Positions 47,016-58,563 of a stretch of 64,000 bases of DNA are shown here, piece by piece. The notes beneath the pieces are model-generated. The model was not told the origin of the DNA and searched no databases. It saw only the letters and a program-made list of their open reading frames with translations. The position numbers and the translations under genes were made by a program. The first letter of the stretch is position 1. Each line of letters begins with the position of its first letter. Source of the stretch: Blattamonas nauphoetae (lineage: Eukaryota; Preaxostyla; Oxymonadida); the NCBI GenBank assembly GCA_033064195.1, contig JARBJD010000101.1, positions 62,001 through 126,000 of the forward strand. The letters are read 5' to 3'.

Positions 47016-48733
47016 AAGCAAGTAGGAGGGAGATGAGTGTGGATCTCTTCGTCTGTTTCTGGCTCGTAATCAGGATCAGTTGAAGAGGCGTGATACTACC
47101 CAATTCCAGAAGCGTTGGTGCGAACAGAGAACTGGAGAGGAACATGAACATCGTTGAAATGTTCTCGATGATGGTGAAAGCGATGCTGGTTGACGAGGAT
47201 GAATGAATTTTTGCGAGTGAGGAATGTGAGGGAGGAGTGGCGTTCTGAATGATGTCCAGGGCTGATTCTTTTATTTCCTTGTTGAGGGTCTTCTCGCTGA
47301 TATCCAGATGTACATTCACGCCATCGCATTCGATCAGCATATCCGAGTCTTGAAAGGAAATGTGGTTGTACCAGGAGAACGAGATGAAGAATCAAAGGAA
47401 TTGTGTGTTTTAAGTCGAAGCACATGTCGATGAATCGATCCAGAATGGTGATGAGGAGTTGCATGAGGTTGTACTTGGTCAACAGCGAGTCGTTAGTGGC
47501 TTAGAGGATGGGAAAAGAGTGTTTAACACGTTTTGGGGAATCAATTGACGGAAATAGGCCGTTTATACAGAGTTTGAACGATGGGAGAGCAAGCTGTTTC
47601 GGATCCTCCAGAAAATTCAACGGAATGAATAAGGGCACTAATCCGTCGATAAAATGCGATGAAGGACAAACTGGTGACAAGTGCAATGATGAAGAGCGCG
47701 GTTTGAGCGAAACGAGGAGTAAATTCCTTGGTCTCTTGTGTGATAACTTGAAGGAGTGGGAGACTGACTAAAAAGATGATCTCATTCAAGGCAGAGTCTT
47801 GGAAAGAAAGATGTGTGAGCGTATGAAAGCAATATTTGCAGTGGCGAGGGAATGCAGCAGATGAGACCAGTCATCACGAAATATTTGTTGTGATTGTGAT
47901 CTGCTGTGAGCGGACCAACAAATATCAGAACACCGTCTGTATCAAACATTGGTTTTTATCCAGAACCTACAATTAAGTGAATTAGAGGGAGAGAAGGTTG
48001 ACGAATGGAGATCACACTTGAAGTCGTTGCTATCGAAGTAATTGGAACCAGAAATTAGTTCTCCATATCTTCGTGGTTCTCAGTATTAATCATCGCCTGA
48101 GAAAAGGGTGGTATCATGCCAAGTTCGACAAGGGTCAGACGATGTGATGATCCGAGTATTCCAGACGAGAAAAAATTGCACAGTATGGACCTGTACGTCC
48201 CTATTTGTGTTGACTTCGATTGGATTCATCACGTTTGTCCGTGGATTTTGCCGACTTTGTAGGATCTTCGACAATCTGTGAAGAAGAACAAGATCAACAT
48301 CAGTATCAACACTCCCCCACAACAATCCCTAAAAAAGGAACTAGATCAACAACAACACTACCATTATTCCAGACCATTCCTCAACAAGAAGAAAATAATA
48401 ATTAATACAAGCAATCCATGCAAACTCTCCTTTTCCTTAAAAACAATGACACGAAGAAGAAAGAAAACATCCTCTCATCTCCTCCGCAATCACCGACAAT
48501 CGCGCAAAGATTCACACAACTTTCGCCATTCTTAGTCTCAAATTCAGAAGGACAGATCAAGATTTACCCTTTATTATCTTCTTTTCATTCAATCGGGAGA
48601 AACTTTCACTTTCAGATAATATTATTGTCTATCTTTGATGTATTTACTTTGACAGAGTTTTCTAAAGACAATTTGGTGTTTTCCATTTTTTCGAAATCAC
48701 CCAGAAAATTATGGGTATTTTTGGAAAGCCCTG

Positions 48734-50539
48734 ACCGTGACCCCCCTCCAGGGGCTGCCACCAAGCCGCTACGAGCGTGAAGTCGTCAGAACCATCCAGG
48801 ATCGGTTTGACATAGTATCTGTCCGCGACTGTGGAGCCCGAGCTCCAGCCAACGTGTGCATTCAGGACCCTGAGGCTGACATGTCTCTTGAGACGCAGAT
48901 AGCTAATTGCAGCGTGCTTGATGGAATACGGGCGGAAGTCGGAGGAGAGGCCCATCTCTCTGAAGGCTGCAGCTATCCTCTCTGCGATGCGCTGCTGGTT
49001 CAGCGGTTGGCCCGTGGTGAAGTTGATCCAGACGTTGGTCAAGTCTGAGTAGGGCAGAGGTGAGAGGCGAGGAGCCGCAGCGTCGACGTTGAGGCGGTGC
49101 GCGCGAAGAGCGAGGAACGGGGAGTAGTCCGGAGTGCCCTCATTGAAGACAGTCTTTTGGTGGTATACGTCTTGATGTTGTTTCTGTTTGACAGATAGTA
49201 CTGCCCGATCTGGTGTGCCTTCCATCACCGAAGAGGGCCACTCGATTCGATCCCACTTGAGTTTAGTCAACTCTTCACGTCGGCAGCAAGTGTACGCAAG
49301 GACTAACATCAAGGTCCTGGTCTGGTGGAGCTCTGGGTCGTTAGCCGCCCTCTGAGCTGTCAGCTGTGTCCAGCGGAGGAGATTGTTGATATTCCAAATG
49401 TTAGTGTACATCGGTAGGGTGTCGAGTGGTGTGTCTCTCGATAGGAGTTTCTGGATTGAACGAAGGGCCGTCTTGTCGTTCGCGAGGCAGGGGTGAAAGA
49501 GCTGAAGGCTCGATTTCACGTTCGACACTAGTTGGGCTGGGGTGCGAGGTGAGTTCCTCAGTATAGGCCGAAGATATAGGGCGAACTCCGAGAGAACTTT
49601 CTGGATGTTCGTGCTTGGATTGATGATGAAGGCCACCTCATAGCTCTTGCTGACACAGAATTGGTGGAAGAAACGCCACGCTCGTCTCCATTTCGACTGA
49701 GCCTTGAATCTCCTCTCTTCCAAACTGATGAGACCCTCCTCCCAGCCGTCCGCTTCGCAAAGTTCCCGAAAGAACGGAGACGGAGGGTGAGTGGCGGGTT
49801 GGAGATGGGGGTCCAGGGTCTGTCGGGCGGTAAGGTCGTTCCCAGTAGCGGGAGGTCCGGCGCCGACTGCATCGCAGTTCGGGAAGGAACTGATGCCTGA
49901 GTTGTGTCGGGTGGTATGTTTGTTCCCGATGACGGGAGTTCCAGCGCCGACTGCATCGGAGTTCGAGAAGGAACTGATGCCGGGGTCGTGTCGGGCGGTA
50001 TGTTCGTTTCTGAAGACGGAAGTTCCAGCGCCGACTGTATCGAGGTTCGAGATGGGACCAGTATCTGGGTCGCGCCGGGCGGTATGTTCGTTCCCAACGA
50101 CGGGAGGTCCTGCGCCGGCTGTATCGAAGTTCGGGAAGGAACTGGTGTCCGAGTTGCCGACTATTCGATCAACGAGGCCAAAAACCTGCCGGGCGGTGGT
50201 TTCGTTTCCGCGAGCGGAAGATCCAGCGCCGACAGGAGGGCGTAGTCCCCCAACTCCAACTGCAGGGGGGAGAGGCGGGATAGGAGAGCGGACCATGGCT
50301 GGCCTTTCCATGCTGGAGTAATCAGTACTGCTCTCTTCGGTCTCTGAAGGATATGCTTCCTCACCACTTTCGAGATCAGCAGAATCGGAGGGTGGATCAG
50401 AAGATTCATCATCCCTGACCAGTCTATTGTTAGAGCTCCTCTTCCAGCTCCGTCTTCCTCCTCTGAGAGAGAGTAGAACATCTTGCATTGTCTGTTCCTG
50501 CTTGTCGCGAACAGATCTATTTCCGGAACGAAGTTCCAT
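48734..50539 (-). CDS. Tyrosine recombinase region of the DIRS-like element
   Basis: A long minus-strand frame with a Ser/Gly-rich N-terminal half containing several diverged repeats of about 35 residues, and a C-terminal lambda-integrase-type recombinase domain (YTCCRREELTKLKW, PYSIKHAAISYL and HVGWSS motifs). A second frame overlaps its start (to 50565), as is usual for DIRS elements, and belongs to the region after RNase H. The hAT-like element lies at its 3' end. Confidence 0.75.
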
Positions 50540-50565
50540 TCTTGTTGGAGCATTTGGAGCGCCTG

Positions 50566-50920
50566 GGTCATCTCAATTTAAAGTTGGTTTTCTCGAGTGC
50601 AGTTGGTTTTCTGAACTGCAGTTGGTTTTCTGAACGACCGTTGGTTTTCTGAACGACCGTTGGAAATCTGAACGACCGTTGGAAATCTGCAAAAAAAGTT
50701 GGTTTTTTTAAACCTTATCGGTGTGGATGTTTGATCAAAAAAAAATTGTACAAATGGACGAGTTGGTAGATACAAAGACTTCCACTGTTGGGTCCCAGGT
50801 TCGAATCCCGGGATCTCCAACTTTTTTCTTAACAGGATTTTTCTGACATGATCATTCATATTTTTGTGAAATTATTGCAGTATTCATGATCGGATGAGTA
50901 ATGTTCGACAATTGGATTGA
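50566..50920 (+). repeat. Left long terminal inverted repeat (355 bases)
   Basis: Complement of 58228-58563 except for one extra 19-base unit and a few tip differences (GGTCATCTCAATTTA against GGCTGCCTCAATTTG). Its outer part (50583-50710) is a run of about seven 19-base units starting GTTGG. Confidence 0.9.
50748..50827 (+). tRNA. tRNA-Gly(UCC)-like unit with Pol III terminator, in the left inverted repeat
   Basis: Box A-like TGGACGAGTTGG (50754-50765), anticodon-loop-like CTTCCAC (anticodon UCC, U before and A after), box B GGTTCGAATCC (50798-50808) with 4 of 5 T-stem pairs, then T6 at 50822-50827. The 5' acceptor strand does not pair with the 3' strand, so it is probably not a working tRNA, but the internal promoter looks whole. 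Confidence 0.5.
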
Positions 50921-51630
50921 GAGTCTGGAAAGATTGGACGGTCAGAAAGGCCTCTATCTCTGATTGTGTTTTAACAATCTCATCCTCTCATCGCTCAGAT
51001 ACGATTGAGGGACACGGTGAAGGGCTTTCCCATCCTTTCGAATGCTTGGGCAAGCCATGACACATGCTGAATCTCACTGTTTGATGACCCCTCCTGAGCG
51101 ATTGGATCATGATGAAAAATGGAACCGTGAATTGAACAGGAAGAATGGACACTCAAAGAAGAGTTAAAAACACTCGACATCGACTCATCTTCACTCAGGC
51201 CTAGATCACTCTCGAGAAATGTGGGTCCCTTGTCATTTTCCAGCGAAATCCATGCCTACTAACTGTGTCCACATTGGATTGTCAATCAGATCCTCAACAA
51301 TAATCAATAGCGAAGTCTCATCAATCAATTCAGGTTTCTGAATCAGATAATCTCTCCTCTGTGCATGCAAATATGGCATACCTTTCATCCACACAACAAA
51401 TCAAAAGATGATGAAAAACTCGTTGTATTCTGATGCAAATGCGACACTGTATTAACTAACATAACCAAACGACTCGAAATCCTCCATTCCTCGATATCTT
51501 TCCTGAATACGGTCGAGATCACACGACACATAACTATCCTCTTCCGATCGAACGGAATGGATTCATCTATGTCCCTGTCAAGCCGACCAACTTTGAACTC
51601 AATTTAAATCCCTTCCCCCATGACGACCTT

Positions 51631-52365
51631 ATGGATGGTGTCGAGGGGGACGATTCTCAATCCCCATTTGCATCGTCAAGAACGTCACCCCGACAGCATC
51701 GTCGACGTCTTCCCCAACAGCCAGGTGATGACATTGAAAAGACTCCCTCAACACAAATGGGAATGTCTGGGCGTCCTCGACCTCGCCACATGCACTATTG
51801 GCAGCATCCTTCGATGAGGGACCAGAATTACAACTCGGACGAGTTCTATCCCATCATCGTGGAATCTCTCGCCCATCAATACCCTCCTCGTCAGCAGCAA
51901 CCGACATACAATCAACAAGTGCTTGTTTTTGAAGATGTCCAAGCAGATGTGCCCAGTCAGGAGTTCCCGATGACCATCAGATCTCTGATGCACTCACAAC
52001 AGGAGCAAGCGGAAGATACTCGACTCCCACCTCTCTACTCAGACGATGTTATGACGTATCCCCTCCATTCTCATGTTAAAGCCCTTGAGAATCGAAACAA
52101 ACACGAACACCCTCCAGACAAGGTCAACGATGTCCAGAACCCGCTTGTCGATTCTGGACGAGTTGTTGTTGCCTTCCCAGATCAACAAAAGTACTTCTCT
52201 CCCTTCCTTTCTCAGAACGAGCACAGCACTGTCCGTTTACAGGCAAAGCGGTATGCCAAACAGAAGCCCGACTCCCTCTCAAACAGGGAGGGTTTTGTGA
52301 ACCAACAGCAACAGCACATCAACCCACAGTTTCCACAACAATCGTCTGCTGCCATTGTCACGTAG
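51631..52365 (+). CDS. Pro/Gln-rich open frame of unknown nature inside the 8 kb element
   Basis: An open frame of 244 codons, rich in Pro, Gln and His, without recognised domain. It is followed, in other frames, by a stretch (52660-52980) that also looks coding. It could be captured host sequence or a low-complexity protein of the element; I cannot tell. Bases 50921-51630 hold nothing I recognise. Confidence 0.3.
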   Translation: MDGVEGDDSQSPFASSRTSPRQHRRRLPQQPGDDIEKTPSTQMGMSGRPRPRHMHYWQHPSMRDQNYNSDEFYPIIVESLAHQYPPRQQQPTYNQQVLVFEDVQADVPSQEFPMTIRSLMHSQQEQAEDTRLPPLYSDDVMTYPLHSHVKALENRNKHEHPPDKVNDVQNPLVDSGRVVVAFPDQQKYFSPFLSQNEHSTVRLQAKRYAKQKPDSLSNREGFVNQQQQHINPQFPQQSSAAIVT

Positions 52366-52977
52366 AATTCCCAGTCATATCGTCGTCCACTGCAACAATC
52401 AGAGAATCAGCCATTCGATGAAGAATATGCCACATCTCGCGCCAACCAGCTAACCGAACGAGATTTTTCTGGTTCTTTCGCACTGCCTCCCACATACACC
52501 AATCAAAAACAGTCAGAAACAACACATCAATCCGAGCCAATCTCGCACCAAAGATACCCACAGGAAGACATCCACCACTTCACCCAACCCTCCTTCTACA
52601 AACCCCAATCTTCCACTTCCCTACTTTCTTCCCATGTCCTCCAACTCCCATCAAGTTGCCCTCAACGCACACATTGTGTGGTTCCCGCATTACGAGACTG
52701 ACCCTCGCATTCTGATGGAGTAGACAGGATCAGCCGATGCTGTCCACAACTGGCGTTTCTATTTGTCGATTCCGACATATCCGATGAATGTGGCACCGAC
52801 ACAAATTCAGTCGAAGTCGCCAACACGCGGGAAGAAGGATCAGACGGCGAGAAGGCTGGCGAACGAGCTGAGAAGGTTGCTGCTGATTTCCAATCCCTCG
52901 TCGACTACTACGATGATCTTGACATCATCAATCAACTCTGGAAGAACAGCGACATCCTGTCGAACAAGATGGTGTGA

Positions 52978-54398
52978 GTGTCAGGAGGCGATGGCTGGGC
53001 TTACGATTTCGACGTCCACTGCATCGATCATTTCCTCCACTTTGGCGAGGACGTCCGCGCCGTGATATGGCTCAGATGTTCACAGGAAGGCAAAATCTCG
53101 CTTTCTTTGAACAAGAAAAGACTGTGCTCGTTCACGACTTGCACTGTTTCACCAATACTCTCCCACATATCAACAGCAACACTCTCCATCTCTTCATACA
53201 CGCTTGCCTCGCTCAGTCCAACTGCACATTCTTCTCTCTTCGCCGTCACGTCCATAGGCAATGTAACTTTCACAACGACGATCATCAACGATCTGACGTC
53301 AACAACCACCCTTTTCTCGATCACAAAGTCAACTGGAACAGTGTCGTTCTCTTCCTCTCCCTTCACCGATTGTGGGTCAACGAGCTCATCTCTCATCGAT
53401 GCCACACTAACTGAATCCGTGTCTCTTTCAGTCGTTTATGTCAATGTGTTTCAAGATCTAAAACAGCCACCACCGCGGCGGGTCAGTTGAGCATCACCGT
53501 CACTGTCAACTCTGACGCGACTTGCCGCACAATCACACTGTCTGTGGACTCTGCCTTCACTGAAACAAGCGAGACACTAACATTGACCAAAATGGATTCA
53601 TGGCCATGTCAAGCTGCTCGTTCACCTCTCTCGTCTCGATTGGGTCGGGCTAAGCCCTGAGTGGAACAATCGGCACTGATGAGGTAGAAACCATTGCCAG
53701 TTCGATCTTCGCGCCGTGTTCAGCTGCAAATGGAGGAGCTCTCTCGGTCAGTCACAGGCGGACAACTCTCCATCACCTCGACAATATTTTCTGACAGTTC
53801 AGCTACCGCGAATGGAGCGGCGCTGTTCCTGGACCCCAGCGGACTCACAGCCTCACAACTAACCTCTTTGCTGCCACGAACGTCAATGTGTGTGGATGAT
53901 CTGGCATTCTCCAAACTGATCGTCGTTCTTCCATCGACCCTGTCATCCGCGTCTGTCGGATCTCTGATCTCCCCCACTGCCTCTCTGACCATCTTCCCAT
54001 CATCAGAGAATGCTCGTTCTCCACGTGATCCTCCACACATGACGGCAGAGGGATCTCGATTTCATGTCCATCCAAATTCCCACCTTCAAGTCTTGTCATC
54101 GACTCAAAATTCGATAAAATCTGTCAGTGTTCGAGCGGACGATCTGGAGAATGGATTTTCATCTCCGCCTACGACTACTCATCACTCCTCATCTCACACT
54201 CGATGTCAAGGAAGTCTGTCAAAAAATGTCAGCTTCAGGCCCATCTTTCGATGTGACAGTCACCGCCTGCACATACACATCCTGCTCAACAACCTCCGAG
54301 ACAACTTTTGGCGTACTCTCCATCGCGCACTCTTTCAGACACAGTTCATCCTCACTGGAACAGCAACTATCACAACATGCACGTCACAGTCAATGTGA
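52978..54398 (+). pseudogene. Beta-helix protein fragment inside the 8 kb element
   Basis: Two frames (52978-53490 and 53694-54398) carry the Ser/Thr-rich strand-turn units typical of the beta-helix surface protein at 2.6-10.7 kb (FSSSPFTDCGSTSSSLI, LSITSTIFSDSSATANGAAL). The frame changes between them, and no signal peptide, membrane segment or kinase tail is present. I read it as a captured, decaying piece of a host gene. Confidence 0.55.
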
Positions 54399-54419
54399 TT
54401 AGCCGACGTACTCCACCCA

Positions 54420-55144
54420 CGCCTGTGTCTAAGCTGATGCCTCAATTGTTTTTGGTGAATGAGGATGCCGCTTCTTCGATTGCTGTTCGTTTTCTTCTCG
54501 CCGTCATTCTCCTCGTTCGCCAGTATCTGAACACGCAACGAATCACTCATGTGGTGATCTGTGGAACTGGAACGACATTCTTGGCATCGCCAGCGAAACA
54601 TGTGAGCCGTGTGTGCAGCTTTCTTGACAAAGCACTTGATGGTGACGGGGTGATCCTGGTTCATTCACCTCAAGGGCACAACTGCGTGATGCTGATTGAG
54701 TCGATTTTTCTGATTCAGCGCTACAGTTGGTGAGTGGAGCTTGCGATGGAAGTGACGTCGCTGAGCCGGCGGACTCGGATGAAGGGATCGTTCGTTTCGG
54801 GGTTGAGGAAGCATGCTGGAGTGATTAATCGTCTTGTGCAAACGCCTCGTCTTTTGCAGGAATCGTTCACTCTGCACAACACGTCGTTCAACCAGGCAGT
54901 GCGACTGGCTCAGTCTGCGCCGAGTGTGCGTACTGCTCCGAAAGTGAAGTTCCCCTGCTCACTGGCGCCGTGTGTCGTGAAACCGAAATCGAGCTCGTCG
55001 ACGAAACGACCGCAGACGAGTGAACCGACAAGCGGGACGGAGCCAGCGGGATCGATTCTGCAGTCCGGCGATGCGAGGAGACACCGAATGCCGCTGAAGT
55101 TGGCGAAAACGAGCCCGCTTCTTTCGCGTGTCGCCCGCCGCTGA
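54420..55144 (+). pseudogene. Dual-specificity-phosphatase-like fragment inside the 8 kb element
   Basis: LMPQLFLVNEDAAS, ITHVVICGTGT, VCSFLDKAL and DGVILVHSPQGHN follow the order of a DSP domain (LyLgn, gIthVl, the helix before the P-loop, then VHCxxGxxR). The P-loop reads HSPQGHNC where active enzymes have HCxxGxxR, so Cys and Arg are both replaced. An in-frame TGA at 54731-54733 follows, after which coding resumes in the same frame (MEVTSLSRRTRM). Either a STYX-type pseudophosphatase or decay after capture. Confidence 0.5.
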
Positions 55145-55176
55145 CCAGCGCTTGCCGAAGCTACACTCCACTCGGA

Positions 55177-55776
55177 TTGGACGTGCCGCAGATTAATGTT
55201 CAGAATGTGCCCGCACAATTGTTGGGGCATGCGACGATTCTGGAATTGATGGAAGCTGGAAACCGAAACTGTCAGCTCTTCGGACAATCGAACAAAACGC
55301 CCTCCGACGGCAAGGATCGGCCGGGCACCACTCCCGAACGGCATGCCCGGCCGCCCACACTCTCACAAGTCTCGTCCGCAGCGTCACTGGATTCGCTGGC
55401 CTCCTCGTCGCGTGTTGATTCGCCGACGTGCGCGACGAACGAAGAAAGCGAGTCGGTGATTGAACTGAACCCCACCCCGCTCTCATTGTACACAGACCAG
55501 CACTTCCTGCCGCTCTTCTCGCCCACACCGCACACCCCTCCGTCGGCAGCGGACAGCAACACAGACCGCTCTCGCCCCTCGTCGCCCACACTCACAAACC
55601 CCCTTTCGCCTCCGAAGGACCACGCGAACTTGAACGAGCCACCGAGTCCTGTTCTTGTGACGATGCACCGGTTCTCGCGCGGGAATGGGATGCGCTCGCC
55701 GCAACACTCGAAGCCAGCCCCAAAGTTGGTCTCGCTCCCCACAACCCCTCCCACACCCTCCCCCTCTTCCCCATAA
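55177..55776 (+). CDS. Ser/Pro-rich frame, possible tail of the phosphatase-like gene
   Basis: A 199-codon low-complexity frame rich in Ser, Pro and Thr; similar long disordered tails often follow DSP domains. Start and link to the preceding fragment are uncertain. Open frames also exist on the other strand, so coding is not proven. 55777-56683 holds nothing else I recognise. Confidence 0.3.
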   Translation: MDVPQINVQNVPAQLLGHATILELMEAGNRNCQLFGQSNKTPSDGKDRPGTTPERHARPPTLSQVSSAASLDSLASSSRVDSPTCATNEESESVIELNPTPLSLYTDQHFLPLFSPTPHTPPSAADSNTDRSRPSSPTLTNPLSPPKDHANLNEPPSPVLVTMHRFSRGNGMRSPQHSKPAPKLVSLPTTPPTPSPSSP

Positions 55777-56683
55777 CACGAAAGTGTGCATTCTGCGAGT
55801 GTGAAGAAGATAACACCGACAACATCCGTCGCGAAGGGGAAGGCTGTGGCTGCGAGGCAGAAGCGCCATTTCTGATTGTTTCTCCGATCGGATTGGGTGG
55901 ATCTGCCGTCGTGGTCCGTTCCCTTTCTTTTGGTTCGTGTCCCATCCTCTTTCTTCCTCCGCGTTCTGTTCTGCTTCGAAGCTCGTCATCATTTGGCTGT
56001 CCTGTTCTGCGCTGAATCTCGCTGTAGCTTTCTGTTCTGGCAGTGTCTTTCTCTGTGCGTCCTGCCCTTTCTTGCCTGTACATGAGACGATAGAGATTCG
56101 GGGGAGGGGATCTGAGGCTATTATCGTTTTACCCATTCTTTACCAGTTTCTGAGCCTATTTTCGCGAATATTTTGTTTTCTTGATTGCTTGTGACATGCA
56201 CTGAATGAATTGAAGACGTGATATTGTCTTGTTTCCGAAATATTGGTTGGTGAAGTGTTCAAAAACAAACTGGATTTGTGCAGCACAGGAGTTGGGGATG
56301 ACTTACTATCTGGTTCCAGCAAACAATGAAATCCTTATCATTTGAATCGAGTGCGTTTCAACCGTCCAACCAATCTGGGGATGGCAGCAGAGAATGACGA
56401 GAATTGGATGGCTTCAGCATTCTTGATCTCCGCTTCAAACTTCAGCTGCGTCGCAAAATATGTTCACGGAAGAACAAATTGTTGTTCCAGATCGAGTTGT
56501 TCCTGTCTGCACGGATCTTTCTACAAGTTCACATTAACAACCATCTGCTGTTCGATGAGACCTCGTTCGGCGTTCTTTGCAAGAAATGGGTTTCTTTTGG
56601 TTTTGTCTCATCTGTTGAGAAAATAGTGGGGGCAGTCAGGGACTAAGTTTTCTTCAAATCGAGTGCGATTCAGTGTCGATTCG

Positions 56684-57840
56684 TTATTGTGCCAGTGGAG
56701 ACCCCAAAATGAGCATTTGAGTTGTCAGTGTATTCATACCCAACCATGTCATCACATCGAGTGATCCGAAATAAATTCGCTGTGGTTTCGTGTGCAAAAA
56801 GGAGAATGTTGTTTCCAACTCCAAAGAGTCATCAAGACCTTCCTCTCGCAAGCTGGCCATGATGTCCTTGCTTCTCCTTTGCACTTCGGGTTTTGCGTCC
56901 TTCCACATCAACAGAGTCCATCTCAGGTACGACAGGCCTTGATCGATCATTTCAACGGTGGTGAAGTGAATGAAGCAATTTATGATGGCGACAGAGAGAG
57001 GGGGGGCAGCATGAAAGAGTGAATTTCTTCGTAGAAAAGAGCGCATCGCATTGGCTCCAGAAGCAGAGTCATAATGCTGGATGTCGGATTGTGGATGTCG
57101 AATATGGAGTAGTGACGACAGATGAATCTCAGAAAACCCTCAAGTGGAACAAGGAGATCCGAAAAGATGATGTGGAAGAACTGAAGTTGTTCTGGAATCA
57201 CAGAAAAGTCCCTAAAATAGATGGAGTCGCCGAGTTGAGAGAGACAGCGAACAATGATTCTCACGAGAAGAATTATGTGTTGAGGCTTCAGATGATTCTC
57301 TTGCTCGCAGAATGAAAGCGGAGGAGTCAGAAGAATTCGGCTTCCACAAGTTTGAGTCGGTCACGAGTGTCGGCCATTTCTAGTGTTGTATCCAGAAATG
57401 AAAGTGCTGAAAATGATATTGTTTCATTGCTACAGGATAAAAGGGAGACCATTGCTTCTGCGAACAGTCGACAGGTTCGATTCGGTGATGGGACGAGGTC
57501 AAACAGAATCTCGCCGCAAGTGAACAGTTTCTTGGGCCCAGGTGCAAGTTTGTCCAGCAATCGGCAGGCCTTTCGGGTTTCAGACTTTCCAAAGACGGCT
57601 CCTTCTTTCACAAGTGTCACAAGTGAGAGAAAGACTGGAGATGCATCAGAGATGTTGGTGATTCGAGACAGGTTGACTGTGAAGAATGGTTGCGGCAAAT
57701 CTCTCGTGTCCGGTTGGGAAAGATGCGATTAAAAGAGATTCTGTGTGGGAAGGGAGCTGGGTCTGTACGAGAAGAGGGAGTGGAAAAGATCGGATTCATT
57801 CCCTTCGGTCTCTTCTTGATATGCCCCTGCTGGAAGACAA
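56684..57840 (-). pseudogene. ARM-like family gene remnant inside the 8 kb element
   Basis: Three minus-strand frames in order (57698-57327, 57264-56980, 57046-56684) carry the family motifs: VFLSLVTLVKEGAVF, VSLLSCSNETISFS, FICRHYSIFDIH, ASLREEGLDDSLEL and the terminal VMTWLGMN. The frame is broken at least twice. It is the antisense-oriented third captured gene piece of the element. Confidence 0.6.
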
Positions 57841-58227
57841 AGTGAGGTGCACACGTGGTTAGCCAGTTGCCTTGTCTCCGCTTTGTTTGCTGGTGTTGCG
57901 TTCTCTCGATGCCAGTCGTGGATCTGACGGTTAACGTATGGTTGAGAAGGAAGGGGAGGCGGTGTGAGATTGCAGTTGGCTGAAATGGAGGAATATCCTT
58001 GGGACTCTGTTGGTTTTGGGACAGGGATTACTGAAATGGCACCTGTTTCGGTGAAAGATAATCGCGTCGATTTGCACAACTCCATTCTTGCTCTGTTTCA
58101 TTGTATCATCTCATGATTCATTTTTGTGATTGTTGGTACAGAATATATCCTGTTGAAAGGGCGGTATACACCAGAGAGAGGAGAGTTAAAGAGAAAGTGG
58201 GATGATCCGATTCAAAAAAAGGCCAAT

Positions 58228-58563
58228 TCAATCCAATTGTCGAACATTACTCATCCGATCATGAATACTGCAATAATTTCACAAAAATATGAATGATCAT
58301 GTCAGAAAAATCCTGTTAAGAAAAAAGTTGGAGATCCCGGGATTCGAACCTGGGACCCAACAGTGGAAGTCTTTGTATCTACCAACTCGTCCATTTGTAC
58401 AATTTTTTTTTGATCAAACATCCACACCGATAAGGTTTAAAAAAACCAACTTTTTTTGCAGATTTCCAACGGTCGTTCAGAAAACCAACGGTCGTTCAGA
58501 AAACCAACTGCAGTTCAGAAAACCAACTGCACTCGAGAAAACCAACTTCAAATTGAGGCAGCC
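58228..58563 (-). repeat. Right long terminal inverted repeat (336 bases)
   Basis: Complement of 50566-50920 with one fewer 19-base unit; identical over the inner 200 or more bases, which suggests a young element. Confidence 0.9.
58321..58400 (-). tRNA. tRNA-Gly(UCC)-like unit with Pol III terminator, in the right inverted repeat
   Basis: Inverted copy of the unit at 50748-50827; A6 at 58321-58326 on the plus strand is the T6 stop of the minus-strand transcript. The two units point inward, toward the cargo. Confidence 0.5.

Larger units (their letters stand above)
46167..47820 (-). pseudogene. Gene-like cargo inside the hAT-like element, helical protein fragments
   Basis: Several minus-strand frames are rich in hydrophobic helices (LLITILDRFIDMCFDL near 47460, IIENISTMFMFLSSSLFAP near 47150, LVTVDHIIQGILDDFVDKTL near 46700) and resemble a helical or ARM-like host protein; they do not join into one frame. 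The 3' part encodes a nine-residue Ser/Leu/Pro/Arg/Thr repeat. I recognise no transposase, so this looks like captured host sequence. Confidence 0.4.
45427..48741. mobile_element. hAT-like DNA transposon, 3.3 kb, nested in the DIRS-like element
   Basis: Element 45435-48733 has 12-base terminal inverted repeats CAGGGCTTTCCA (45435-45446 and complement 48722-48733). It is flanked by an 8-base direct repeat ACCGTGAC (45427-45434, 48734-48741). CAGGG ends plus 8-base duplication are typical of hAT. No hAT transposase (no dimerisation-domain motif) is seen in any frame. The interior holds a minus-strand gene-like region and simple repeats, so it seems to be a non-autonomous element with cargo. It inserted near the 3' end of the recombinase region of the host element. 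Confidence 0.8.

Noticed and set aside
46851-47036. Cys/Val/Arg-rich plus-strand frame over the GT-rich tract
   Set aside because: It is produced by a simple repeat and has no independent support.
54731-54772. Short intron starting GTGAGT in the phosphatase-like fragment
   Set aside because: The bases between would be coding in the expected place for the DSP domain (VELAMEV after a Tyr-Ser-Trp), so a nonsense change is the simpler reading.
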